Origin: Closterium sp. Naga37s-1
Lineage: Eukaryota > Streptophyta > Zygnematophyceae > Desmidiales > Closteriaceae
Direction: 5' to 3'
DNA length: 64,000 bases
NCBI GenBank assembly: GCA_947471745.1
Contig: CANJKZ010000406.1
Span: 62,001-126,000, forward strand
Shown here: positions 49,001 to 58,481 of the stretch, piece by piece
Position numbering within the stretch: the stretch's first letter is position 1
Layout of the letters: the number at the start of each line of letters is the position of its first letter
Notes under the pieces: generated by a model
Told to the model about the DNA's origin: nothing
What the model saw: only the letters and a program-made list of their open reading frames with translations
Database searches by the model: none
Program-made: the position numbers and the translations under genes

Positions 49001-52000
49001 GCAGTGCATCTAAGGGAGCAGCAGGCAGGTATGCAAACGACGACCCTGAGTTGAATATCGCCCCTCCTCTTTCCACTCCACCCAGCAGGCAGGTGAAACA
49101 TCACCCAGCAGGCAGGTGAAACTTCACCCAGCAGGCAGGTGACACTTCACCCAGCAGGCAGGTGACACTTCACCCAGCAGGCAGGTGACACTTCACCCAG
49201 CAGGCAGGCAGGTGACACTTCACCCAGCAGGCAGGCAGGTGACACTTCACCCGCTTCTCTCTTCAGCAATGCTTGGAATCGCACTCACCATCTCCAGCAA
49301 CGAGTTGACTTTTGAGTCAACTAAAAACTGCCTAGGATTGCACTCACCATCTCCAGCAACGCTTCAAAAGTAGGACCGGGCAGGTACGCAAACGACGACC
49401 CCAAGTCGAACATCCATATGAGTATGATATAGGTTTGAGAAGGCTCACGATTTGAGATGGTGAGCGGTTTGAGAAGGCTCACGATTTCCCCAAAACACTC
49501 ACCATCTCTAGCAGTGCGTCAAATGGTGCAGCAGGCAGGTATGCAAATGACGACCCCGAGTCAAATATTGCCCCTCCGCTCTCCACTCCACCATCCTCGT
49601 TATAAGCAGAGGCAGAGCCTGCGTGCTTATTGTGGAGCGCCTTGGGATCGTCGATGGGAAGCTTCTTGGAACCATAGGAGATGCGGAGGAGGGATGCGTG
49701 GTAGTAGCGGCTGGGGGGATGGGTGAGGATGGGTGAGGATGGGTGAGGATGGGTGAGGGGATGGGTGTGAGGGAATGGGAATTAAGAAAGATGGGGATGA
49801 GTTGAGAAGGAAGAAGGAATTACCTCACTCACTCCATCACTCATCTGCTCATCATTCACTCCCTCACAAACTCTCTCACTCACTCCCTCACAAACTCTCT
49901 CACTCACTCCCTCACAAACTCTCTCACTCACTCCCTCACGAACTCTCTCAATCACTCCCTCACTCAATCACATGTCGCTTGCTGCAGCTCGAAGGGTACA
50001 AGTGAGAGATCCTCACTCAATTCAACTCTCCTCACTCACTCCCTCACTCACTCACGTGTCGCTGGTGGCAGCACGGGGGGTCCAGGTGAGGGTGCTGGGT
50101 AAAAGCGCTTCCCCTATGAAGAAGTAACCTCCCCCAGATACTGCCGAATCGAGACAGTGGCCAAACACGTTTCGCCCCGCCCCTGCTCTGGACAGCTGGT
50201 GGGTGTGGTGCGAGGGGAGGGTAGGTAGGGGGAAGCGAGGAATTGAGTGAGAAGAAGGGTGGGTATGGGAGGGATGCAGATGCTACCGAATCGAGACAGT
50301 GGCAAGACACGTTTCGCCCCACCCCTGCTCTGGACAGCTGGTGGGTGTGGTGAGGCGAGAGGAGAGTGGAGTGGGTGTGGGGGTGGTAGCCGTGAGGGGA
50401 GGGGGGAGGGAGGGGCAGGAAAGGGGACGAGGGGAGGAGGAAAGGAGGGAGAGAATATGGGGAGGGGAAAAGGAGCAAACAGCACCAAACACAGGTAGAC
50501 CTGATTAGAGTTGATCTGCATTGACCGCATTGACCGCATTGACCGCATTGACTGCATTGACCGCATTGACCGCATTGACCGCATTGACCGCATTGACTGC
50601 ATTGACCGCATTGACCGCGGTAGGGGGGCCCTCAGTGGCAAGAAGGGGGCACCTGGGCAGGGAGCGAGAGGTTGGAAGGGCCGAGACCCAGCACCCCATC
50701 GGAGCGACTTGCACTGACCTGCATTGACCCGCATTGACCCGCATTGACCTGCATTGACCTGCATTGACCCGCATTGACCTGCATTGACCCGCATTGACCC
50801 GCATTGACCCGCATTGACCTGCATTGACCCGCATTGACCCGCATTGACCCGCATTGACCTGCATTGACCCGCATTGACCTGCATTGACCCGCATTGACCC
50901 GCATTGACCCGCATTGACCCGCATTGACCTGCATTGACCCGCATTGACCCGCATTGACCTGCATTGACCCGCATTGAACCTCAACCCTAGTGGGAGAACG
51001 AGAGAGGCGGTACCTGGGCAGGGAGCGAGAGGTTGGATGGGCCGAGACCCAGCAACCCATCGGAGCGAGCAGGGGAGACGGCGAGATCCCCCTCCTGGTC
51101 GTATGCACAGCTGGTTGTGGGGTGTGGGGATGGGGGGAAGGGTGGGAAAGGGGGGACAAGCGCAGGAAAAGGGGAAAGTGATGAGGTGTGGGTGCAGAGG
51201 AGACGTCGAGATCCCCCTCCTGGTCGTAGGCACAGCTGGTTTGGGGAGGCAGGGCAGGGGCAATGGGGAAAGGGGACGAGGTAGGAGGGAAGTGAATGTT
51301 GCAGGTAGTGGAAGGGAGACGTGTTTTGAGACGTCTCAAAACACTTCTTCAAACATGTTGCAGGTAGTGGAAGGGAGACGGTGAGATCTCCCTCCTGGTC
51401 GTATGCACAGCTGGTTGTGGGGGCAGAATGGGACGGGTGGAGCAAGGCGGAATGGGAAATGGCTGGTTGTAATTGGAAAGGAGGTTGAGAGCAAAAGCTC
51501 CTTCCTGGTCGTACAACCAGAAAAGTGACAAAATATAACAGAATCATATGATGCTTATAACTATTTGATATAATCTCACCCGAATGTGAATTGCGCGGCC
51601 TTGAGTGTGCCTGAGGGGTGCAGGAACAGTAACCTATCCGTTACAAGCACACCCTGGGAGCTGCTTCCGTCTGCGTACACTATGTCATAGTCACACTGGC
51701 CGCTGCTGCTGCTGTCACCCTCGTTATTGTCACTCTGGTTGCTGTCACCAGCACCACCAGCAGCACTAGCAGCACCTGCTGCAACGCTGCTGGTACCATT
51801 CATAACCCCTCTGGACGCCTCTTGTAAATGCCGTGGCTTGGTGTGAACCCCCTCCCCTTTCTTCATCCCCATACCCCCCCCAGCCACACCCTCAGCTTCG
51901 GCACCTTCCGAGCCTGAGGAGCAGCCTCGGATGAAGCCTGTCTGTGCGGCTTGGCAGAGGTCGGAACGGCAGTCCACCAGAGAGGCATGGGAGGGGTCGT

Positions 52001-55000
52001 ACCATGGGTTGGGGCCCTGGGAGGAGGGTGGTGTGGGGGAGGGGGAAGAAGAGAACACAGAAGAGAAGCATGGGAATAAGTGGGGCTAGGAGGTAGGGGT
52101 GGGGCTTTTGAGAATTCTCAAAAGTCGCACCAATTTAGTACCAACCATATGAGTAAGTAAATATGGGGCTAGGAGGTAGGGGTGGGGGGCAGGTAGAGCA
52201 CGAGAGAGGCGTGGGAGGGATCGTACCATGGGTTGGGGCCCTGGGGGGAGGGGGCGGGGAAATGGGAGCACAAAAGAGCAGCATAGGAATAAGCAGGGCT
52301 GCAAGGGAGGGGTAAAGAGCAGGCAGAGCACGAGAGAGGCATGGGAGGGATCGTACGATGGGTTGGGGCCCTGGGGGGAGTGGGGGGGAAATGGGAGCAC
52401 AAAATAGCCGTGTTTTGAGTCGACTCAAAGCATGTAGGAATAATTAGGGCTGCAAGGGAGGGGTAAAGAGCAGGCAGAGCACGAGAGGCGCGTGGGAGGG
52501 ATTGTACCATGGGTTGGGGCCCTGGGGGGAGTGCGAGGTGGGAGGGGGAAGAGGTGGGTGGGAGTGAGAGTACAGAAGTGGGATGGGGATAAAAGTAAGG
52601 GACCAGCAGGGAGAGGCAGTCTACGAGACTGTTAGACATGATCCAGCGAGCAGCAGTGGAGGAGAAAGTTTAGCAAAGGAGAAAACAGGTGTTGTAGACG
52701 CAGGGATAAAAGTAAGGTAAGGGACCAGCAGGGAGAGGCAGTCTACGAGAGAGGCATGGGAGGGATCGCACCATGGGTTGGGGCCCTGAGGGGTGGGGGA
52801 ACGCAAGGAGAGCAACGTGAGCAAGAGGAAATGAGAGGAGAGGGGAGGAATGGCGTTCCCTGCGTGAGTGGCAGTCTACGAGAGAGGTGTGGGAGGGATC
52901 ATACCATGGGTTGGGGCCCTGGGGGAAAGGGGGGGAGGGGGGGAAGGAAATGAGAGCAGAGAAGAGGAACAGGGAGATGAGAAGAGAGTATGCTGAGCGC
53001 AACAGAGTCCCACCTGAGCGCAACAGAGTCCCACCTGAGCACAACAGAGTCCCACCTGAGCGCAACAGAGTCCCACCTGAGCGCAACAGAGTCCCACCTG
53101 AGCGTAACAGAGTCCCACCTGAGCACAACAGAGTCCCACCTGAGCGCAACAGAGTCCCACCTGAGCGCAACAGAGTCCCACCTGAGCGCAACAGAGTCCC
53201 ACCTGAGCGCAACAGAGTCCCACCTGAGCGCAACAGAGTCCCACCTGAGCGCAACAGAGTCCCACCTGAGCGCAACAGAGTCCCACCTGAGCGCGACAGA
53301 GTCCCACCTGAGCGCAACAGAGTCCCACCTGAGCGCGACAGAGTCCCACCTGAGCGCAACAGAGTCCCACCTGAGCGCAACAGAGTCCCACCTGAGCGTA
53401 ACAGAGTCCCACCTGAGCACAACAGAGTCCCACCTGAGCGCAACAGAGTCCCACCTGAGCGCAACAGAGTCCCACCTGAGCGCAACAGAGTCCCACCTGA
53501 GCGCAACAGAGTCCCACCTGAGCGCAACAGAGTCCCACCTGAGCGCAGTTCACGCAGGGAGCATCGCACGCCACCCAGGAGACATGGCTTCCCGTGTCTA
53601 TGTCGAGAAAGTAGGTGCGGGGGGGGGTGCCGAGACCCACTGCTATGTAGTAGAGCCTGGAGTAAGGGGAGAGACGAGGAGAAAGGGGAAATAGGGATAC
53701 TGGCATGTCTGGAGCAGCATGTGACTGCCCGTGACTATGTCGAGGGAATAGGTGCGGGGGGGCGTGCCAAGTCCCAGTGCTATGTAGTATAGCCTGGTGG
53801 GGGAGAGGGATGCGGCGGGGCGTGCCGAGACCCACTGCTATGTAGTATAGCCTGGGAGAGAGAGGGATAGGGGAATTGGGAAGTGGGGGACACAGGGGCA
53901 TGAGATGAGAGTGACAAGCCACGCAGGACACGTGGCTTTCCGTGTCTATGTTGAGAAGTATGTGCGAGGGGCGGGGCGTGCCGAGACCCACTGCTATGTA
54001 GTATAGCCTGGGGGGGAGAGGGATAGGGGCGGGAGGGAGAGATAGGAGAGAGGGGAGAGAAGGGAGGTGGGGAGTGTGGGGATACAGGGGCATGAGAGGA
54101 GGGTGACAGGCCACCCAGGAGACGTGGCTTCCCGTGCCGACTTTTGAGTCGACTCAATAGTCAACACACAGGGGCATGAGAGGAGGGTGACAGGGAGCAT
54201 CGCATGCCACCCAGGAGACATGGCTTCCCGTGTCTATGTCGAGAAAGTAGGTGCGCGGAGGGGTGCCGAGTCCCACTGCTATGTAGTATAGCCTGGGGGG
54301 GAGGGGGGGGGACGAGGGGTGGGGTGACTTTGAGTCGACTCAAAAGCCACTGCTATGTTGTCGACTTTTGAGGCGCCTCAAAAGAAGCCACTGCTATGTA
54401 GTAGAGCCTGGGGGGGAGGGGAAGAGGGGTTGGGATGGGACAGAGGGAAGATTGGGGAAGTTGCAGAAACGAGTGCAAGACAGAACGGATCCATGCCAAG
54501 CCATCGCTGCCCGTGTCTATGTCCAGAGAGTAGGTGCGAGGGGCGGGGCGTGTGACATTATTCTCAGCGAGCTACAAAGCCGCCGCTGCCCGTGACTAGT
54601 TTTGAGGCGCCTCGAAACTAAACTGCCAAGCCGCCGCTGCCCGTGTCTAGTTATGAGGCGCCTCAAAAGTAAACTGCCAAGCCACCGCTGCCCGTGTCTA
54701 TGTCCGGAGAGTAGGAGCGAGGGGAGGGGCGTGCCAAGTCCCACTGCGAGGGGGAGTACGGGACACAGGGGCATGAAAGGGGAGTGACAAGCCAGCCAGG
54801 AGACGTGGCTGCCCGTGTCTAGTTATGAGGCGCCTCAAAAGTAAACTGCCAAGCCACCGCTGCCCGTGCCTATGTCCGGAGAGTAGGTGCGAGGGGCGGG
54901 ACGTGCCAAGTCCCACTGCTATGTAGTATAGCCTGAAAGGGAGGGGAGATAGGAAAGGGATGGGGGCGGAGTAGGGGAGGGATAGGGGGCGGAATAGGGG

Positions 55001-57311
55001 AGGGATAGGGGGCGGAATAGGGGAGGGATAGGGGGCGGAATAGGGGAGGGATAGGGAGCGGATAGGGGCGGGATAGGGGGCGGAATAAGGGCGGGATAGG
55101 GGGGGGGTAGGGGGGGGATAGGGGCGGGGACTGTGGAGAGGGGAGGGATAGAAGAGGTGGGAGTGGTTTGCGGAGACAGGATGGGAAAGTGACAAGCCAT
55201 CCAGGGCACAGATGGCTGGGCGTGTGTATGTGGAGGAAATAGGTGCGAGGAGAGGAGGAGACATGAGGAAAGAGAGGGGAAATAGGAGAGACTGGCTTGT
55301 CTTCCCGTGGCTGCCCAGGACACCCATATCCACCCATCCCCACCCATCCCCACCCATCCCTCCTTTCTCCCTCTCACCCTTCCAGGAAGATACGCCATGA
55401 ATGCGAGTCACTGCCGCCGACCCGCCATACTTCATTGATGTATACATCCCCCCAGGCCCCACACCCATCCCCCCAGGCCCCACACCCATCCCCCCAGGCC
55501 CCACACCCATCCCCCCAGGCCCCACATCCATCCCCCACACCCATCCCCCACACCCATCCCCCACACCCATCCCCCACACCCATCCCCCACACCCATCCCC
55601 CACACCCATCCCCCACACCCATCCCCCACACCCATCCCCCACACCCTCCCCCCACACCCATCCCCCACACCCATCCCCCCACATCTCTCACCCCCTCCCT
55701 CTCACCCCTCGGGGAAGATGCGCCCATGAATGCGAGTCACTGCCGCCGACGACCCCTTGACCAATCGCAGCCCGCCACCTGGCACTGTGGCACCTGCTGC
55801 TGTCGCCACTGCTGCACTGTGCTGCCTGCTGCGCACCTGATAAGGGTGGGGGGGAGAGATGAGATAGGCAAGGGGGAGAGAGAACGAGCAAGAGAGGGCA
55901 GACGAAGGAAGGTGGCATTTGAGAGAGAAAAAAAACTGTAACAGATGGAGAGACTTCTTACCCAAACTCTCACCTGAACTCTCGCCTGAACTCTCACCTG
56001 AGCCCTCACCTGAATTCTCACCTGAACTCTCACCTGAGCCCTCACCTGAACTCTCACCTGAACTCTCACCTGAACCGTCACCTGAACTCTCACCTGACCT
56101 TTCATCTGAGCCATCACCTGAACTTTCACCTGAACTCTCACCTGAACTCTCTCCTCATCCCTCTGCAGCAATCGCCTCAGCCTTCTCAACCCGGCCTCCT
56201 CCCTCCACTCCTTCCCCTCCCCCCAGTCCCCCCCTTCCCTCCATCCCCTCTCCCTCCCCTTCCCCTCCCCCAACCCCGCCTCCCCCATCTCCCCCCCTCT
56301 GCTCCCGCTTCCCGCCCTCCCTTTCCACATTCTTTCCCATGTACGTCGCTCCCTTCTGCCTGCCACGTCATCACCTCCTCTTGAGGCACCTGCGCTATAG
56401 ACACTCAGGCTATACTCCCCCCCTCCCATAAGAGACTCTTCGTTAGAAACACCATCGTTCCCTTCTTCCCCACTTCCCCCGACGTCTCCCCCTCCCCTTC
56501 TCCCTCTCCTTCCCCCTCCTCCGTCTCTCCCGCCTCCCCCGCAACGCGATTCCCACTGCGCGAATTCCGCCTCGCCCTCAAAATGCGCGCCGAAGCGCGG
56601 ATTCAGCTGATACACGTGCGCCAGGCCCGTGACAGAGGCGGGACACGTGGCGCCTTCGGATTGGAAGAGGGAGGAGAGCGCTCGAAGGAGATTGGCGGAT
56701 TGGGGAAAGAAAAGGAAGAAAAGAGAGGGGCAGACGAAGAGGAGGAGGACCAATAGACAAAGGCCAAGTGGCGAATAGCGGCGGATATCTAGTAGCGAAT
56801 GGGAATAGCTACGAGGTATCAAGGAGGAAAACTGACTGGTGATGGAATGAGGTTCCGATCTGCCGAAAATTCTGGTAACAGATGTGGCTGAAACGCGAGT
56901 TCTTGAAGTGCTTGTAGCGGAGCAAGAGCATGAGTATTCGAGGTACGGCGAGAGGAGGAGAGGGACGGGCCGCGGAAGGTAAGAGAAAAATCTCGCAAGA
57001 ACGAATCGCCAAACACTTCGCGAGGCGTGATGACACGTGGCACTGTGAGCGCGATTCGGAGAGGACGGCGCGGGTGCATCCACGTCGAGTTCGAAAGGCT
57101 GGAATCGCGGCGGATCTGGCGGAGACGGCGTGATTAGCGGCGTGATTAACGGAACGGACGCGTCGATCGAGCTGTCGTGCCGCCCTAGCCGTGCTGCCAC
57201 GACGTCCGCTGCTTCTGCTGACGTGGAAAACAATGTGGATGATGACGTGGCCATGGAGGCATACAGCGCGGGCTCGACGGGCTTCGCCGCGCGGAATGAA
57301 TTCCGTCTCAT
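42998..57311 (-). CDS. Nepenthesin-type (A1B) aspartic protease, membrane-anchored, eleven exons, about 793 residues
   Basis: Exons (- strand, high to low): 57311-56390, 55778-55706, 53656-53539, 52016-51580, 51110-51014, 50195-50056, 49710-49503, 48064-47967, 46815-46698, 43575-43494 and 43086-42998. Every phase matches and the sum is a whole number of codons. Residues 181-202 form a hydrophobic segment (PLGLCLLVLLLFVCPSLFFL), suggesting a type II anchor. The first catalytic motif is Asp352 (FLDIDTGSHVSWVACDAPC). The flap Tyr lies in CDYDIVYADGSSSQGVL, followed by FGCAYDQEG, DGLLGLGPSNLSLPAQ and GRNVFGHCLDS. The second catalytic motif is Asp646 (AIFDSGSSFAYLP), then LPHCW, FSPLTFSF, YLLSP, GTVCLGILDG and IIGDITMRGYLMVYDNE...IGW. 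This order is that of plant nepenthesin-like proteases, which act in secretory compartments. Both catalytic Asp are intact. Copies of exon edges fill nearly all introns, so alternative splicing or mis-splicing is likely. Confidence 0.92.
43236..43340 (+). repeat. Direct repeat split by a palindromic element
   Basis: A stretch beginning CCTTCTCGCCTCAGAAATAG and continuing to AGACTGAAAC occurs twice. The two copies are separated only by a TTTGTAGTCGACTCAAAA palindrome (about 43278-43295). This is a clean example of the duplication-palindrome-duplication pattern, within the last intron of the protease gene. Confidence 0.9.
43395..43500 (-). repeat. Repeated exon I donor
   Basis: On the - strand, CATCGGAG|GTACGGTAA (the true donor, at 43494) recurs as TCCGAG|GTACGGTAA and GTCGGAG|GTACGGTAA further into the intron. 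Each copy keeps a usable GTACGG donor. Confidence 0.85.
43770..46690 (-). repeat. 122-bp array (about 17 units) plus outer copies of protease exon H
   Basis: From about 44158 to 46250, units of 122 bases are repeated about 17 times with very few changes; one unit lacks three bases near 45265. On the - strand each unit includes CATCTTCTCCTCGTCAGCAG, CTCTCCGTTGCTCC and CGCCGCACACC. These are diverged relatives of true exon H (46815-46698), which encodes HSIFSTSADLSVAPSTYLLS. Less-derived copies flank the array at about 46550-46650, 44050-44120, 43980 and 43790-43860. The array thus began as duplications of exon H and its donor (ACCG|GTGAGA). Confidence 0.9.
46850..47415 (+). repeat. 14-bp minisatellite GCATGGGGTTGGTT
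   Basis: About 38 units, some with an extra GGTT, lie in the intron upstream of protease exon H. Long ORFs occur in several frames purely because the unit lacks stops. Confidence 0.95.
47815..48250 (-). repeat. 22-bp repeats and a second copy of protease exon G
   Basis: At about 47815-47885 the unit GCACAGTCACGTGGGGGTGG is repeated three times. A diverged copy of exon G (true copy 48064-47967, encoding VSADAAAAGMQ...LPHCWRAGKG) lies at about 48140-48240. Its Cys codon in the LPHCW motif is changed to Arg. Confidence 0.8.
48640..49385 (-). repeat. Several decayed copies of the second catalytic-site exon
   Basis: The end of exon F (true copy 49710-49503) is repeated downstream in transcription. 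At about 49384-49330 the motif reads FDLGSSFAYLP, at about 49070-48980 it reads FNSGSSFAYLPAAPLDALLQ, and at about 48830-48750 it reads FDSGLPFAYLP; shorter copies end in GCACTGCTACAGATG|GTGAG. Most copies keep the ATG|GTGAGT donor. The catalytic Asp is Asn in one, and the Ser of DSG is Leu in another. Confidence 0.88.
49078..49250 (+). repeat. 24-28-bp array CACCCAGCAGGCAGGTGACACTT
   Basis: About seven units lie in the protease intron. The core CAGCAGGCAGGT is shared with the neighbouring exon F copies (complement of TACCTGCCTGCTG, coding YLPA), so the array was probably seeded from exon sequence. Confidence 0.88.
49855..49975 (+). repeat. 24-bp array TCACTCACTCCCTCACAAAC
   Basis: Four to five units lie in the intron between protease exons E and F. 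A 10-bp GATGGGTGAG repeat lies nearby at about 49722-49765. A copy of the exon E end (CACATGTGATTG on the - strand) sits between 49970 and 50000. Confidence 0.85.
50270..50350 (-). repeat. Truncated copy of protease exon E
   Basis: The exon E start (ACCAG|CTGTCCAGAGCAGG), continuing to a GTCTCGATTCGGTAGCATCT segment, is repeated about 150 bases upstream of the intact exon E (50195-50056). The copy reads NVSCHCLDS where the intact exon reads NVFGHCLDS and stops matching after about 75 bases. Confidence 0.88.
50518..50985 (+). repeat. 9- and 10-bp minisatellites of CATTGACC type
   Basis: About 11 copies of CATTGACCG (50518-50617) and about 27 copies of GCATTGACCC/T (50710-50985) flank a duplicated end of exon D (about 50640-50705, encoding DGVLGLGPSNLSLPAQ). 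On the - strand many units read ATGCAG|GTCAAT, resembling joined acceptor and donor. Confidence 0.92.
51180..51530 (-). repeat. Three extra copies of the exon D start
   Basis: The acceptor and start of exon D (CCAG|CTGTGCATACGACCAGGAGG, true copy at 51110) recurs at about 51235, 51410 and, more diverged, 51515. Between copies lies the direct repeat TTGCAGGTAGTGGAAGGGAG, split by the palindrome TTTTGAGACGTCTCAAAA at 51324-51341. Confidence 0.9.
52030..52935 (-). repeat. Five copies of the exon C start with acceptor
   Basis: The exon C start (CCCAG|GGCCCCAACCCATGGTA, true copy at 52016), coding GPNPWYDPSHASLVDC, is repeated at about 52240, 52370, 52525, 52785 and 52920, each preceded by CCCCAG. 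Palindromes lie between copies at 52106-52123 (AATT centre) and about 52413-52430 (TCGA centre). Confidence 0.92.
52995..53545 (-). repeat. About 26 tandem copies of a 21-bp unit containing the exon B splice donor
   Basis: On the - strand the unit is TGCGCTCAG|GTGGGACTCTGT. The first unit is the real end of exon B (AACTGCGCTCAG|GTGGGA at 53539), and the rest run into the intron with few changes. Each unit keeps a CAG|GTGGGA donor in the same phase, and the unit length is a multiple of three. Using any downstream donor would add multiples of seven residues (VGLCCAQ). Confidence 0.95.
53740..54960 (-). repeat. Cluster of decayed copies of the first catalytic-site exon
   Basis: At least seven partial copies of exon B (true copy 53656-53539) occur upstream. 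Most start with CCAGGCTATACTACATAGCA and match the coding stretch LYYIAVGLGTP. Most carry indels and lose the DTG; one near 53960 reads NIDTESHVS. Palindromes sit at several junctions (about 54144, 54328, 54365, 54600, 54652 and 54825). Confidence 0.9.
55385..55440 (-). repeat. Copy of the exon A2 end
   Basis: The - strand sequence GGCGGCAGTGACTCGCATTC of the small exon at 55778-55706 recurs here, followed by ATGGCGTATCTTCCTGG instead of the true end and donor. Confidence 0.85.
55445..55690 (+). repeat. 13- and 18-bp C-rich arrays
   Basis: Four units of CCCCCAGGCCCCACACCCAT are followed by about 12 units of CCCCCACACCCAT, within a protease intron. On the - strand this gives long Gly/Trp ORFs with no biological support. 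Confidence 0.93.
55965..56155 (-). repeat. About 16 copies of a 12-bp unit that is a near-perfect splice donor
   Basis: On the - strand, which is the gene's sense strand, the unit is AGTTCAGGTGAG, so CAG|GTGAG recurs about every 12 bases in the intron after exon A. This is close to the ideal U1 snRNA binding site. Confidence 0.92.
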
Positions 57312-58481
57312 ACAGACTCAAGAGATTACCTGCAGTTTATATATTTTCTTTCACCCCAACAACAGCCAATGGCGCTTCACGGATGCTCGATTGGAGGCGA
57401 CGCGACGAGTGCCTGACAACGCGAGCCCAGTACTGCACAGCAACTTTGTTGTCTTCACTAGAACTTACACATGTGGGATGTGGTGGGATGGGGTGAGATT
57501 TCCTGAATAAAATGCGGTTTCGTGAGGTGGGGTAAGGTGAGGTGGGGCGGGGTAGAAGAAGAGGCCCAGACCACCAAGCCGTGCATGCCGCCGGAGCATG
57601 GGGGGAAGGGATGAGGGGAGAAAGCAGGGGCAGAGCGGGGGGAAGAGCGGACAACAATCGGAAGGCTTCGATGCGTTTCGTAGGGGGTCTGGGCTTCCGA
57701 AAGCCGTCGATGACTATCCCGGGACAATTGGTCTGCGCACCTTGTGAAGGGGAAGGGGGAGAGGAGCACGAAGGGGAAGGGGGAGAGGAGAGAACCGCAA
57801 GTGCGGGGCGGGAAGGATGTTTTCGACAGCAACTACGCTGCGCACCAGAATCTTGGGGATTGCCATGAGTGATGTGATTGGTTCATTGACGTGCGGAGGG
57901 GCGGTACGAAATTTTTGCACGTGGACCCCTGAGAGGGGCTGGCCCTGAAGTGACGTCTTCGCCAGGAAAGGTAGCATTTTCTCGCCACCTTCGCGAAGTA
58001 ACGGTTTGTGAGGGGTACACTCTACACAAACTCCGTTACAAAACCCGACTCAAATAGGCCTGCTTTTGCTTCACTTTTACAGATCGATGCCACACAATTA
58101 TAGCACTTAAGTCAGAGTTTGAGCCTCCCATGTGCCTTAAGATTCAATGCAGGATCCTTTTGCTAAGAGGCCTGCTGCTGCCTACTTCCCCTACTGCTAC
58201 TGCTTCCCCTACTGCTGCTGCTTCCCCTACTGCTGCTGCTTCCCCTACTGCTGCTGCTTCCCCTACTGCTGCAACTTCCCCTACTGATTCTGCCCTTGCT
58301 GCTGCTGCTGCTGCCGCTGGTGTTGTCCCTATTGCTACTACCTCTGTTGCTGCTGCCCCTGCTTCTGCTGATCTTCCGTTTGGCCAAGCCTAGCAAGCCG
58401 CTGCTTGCGAGGAATGTTGTTGCTAGCGGACTGATTCTGCCCTTGCTGCTGCTGCTGCCGCTGGTGTTGCCCCTATTGCTA
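57312..58481. other. Intergenic region between two - strand genes
   Basis: The stretch holds the 3' flank of the acidic protein gene and the upstream region of the protease gene. No promoter element was identified with confidence. Partial copies of the acidic protein's C-terminal coding end occur at 58290-58430 (separate entry). Confidence 0.5.
58290..58430 (-). repeat. Duplicate of the 3' coding end of the acidic disordered protein gene
   Basis: About 135 bases match the gene's end: NTPCKQRPAKLGQMGDQQKQ in the gene versus NIPRKQRLARLGQTEDQQKQ in this copy. Both are followed by QQQQR and a stop codon. The copy lies just past the gene's own stop at 58482, the same pattern as in the CID7-like and protease genes. 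Confidence 0.88.

Noticed and set aside
50518-50985. CRISPR-like regular array
   Set aside because: Units of 9-10 bases are contiguous with no unique spacers, in a eukaryotic intron. This is a minisatellite.
52887-53792. 301-codon + strand ORF with VPPERNR repeats and its - strand twin with CAQVGLC repeats
   Set aside because: The ORFs exist only because the 21-bp minisatellite lacks stops. The biological content is the repeated protease splice donor.
57130-57510. 126-codon + strand ORF
   Set aside because: It overlaps the protease N-terminal exon in antisense and shows no recognisable domain.
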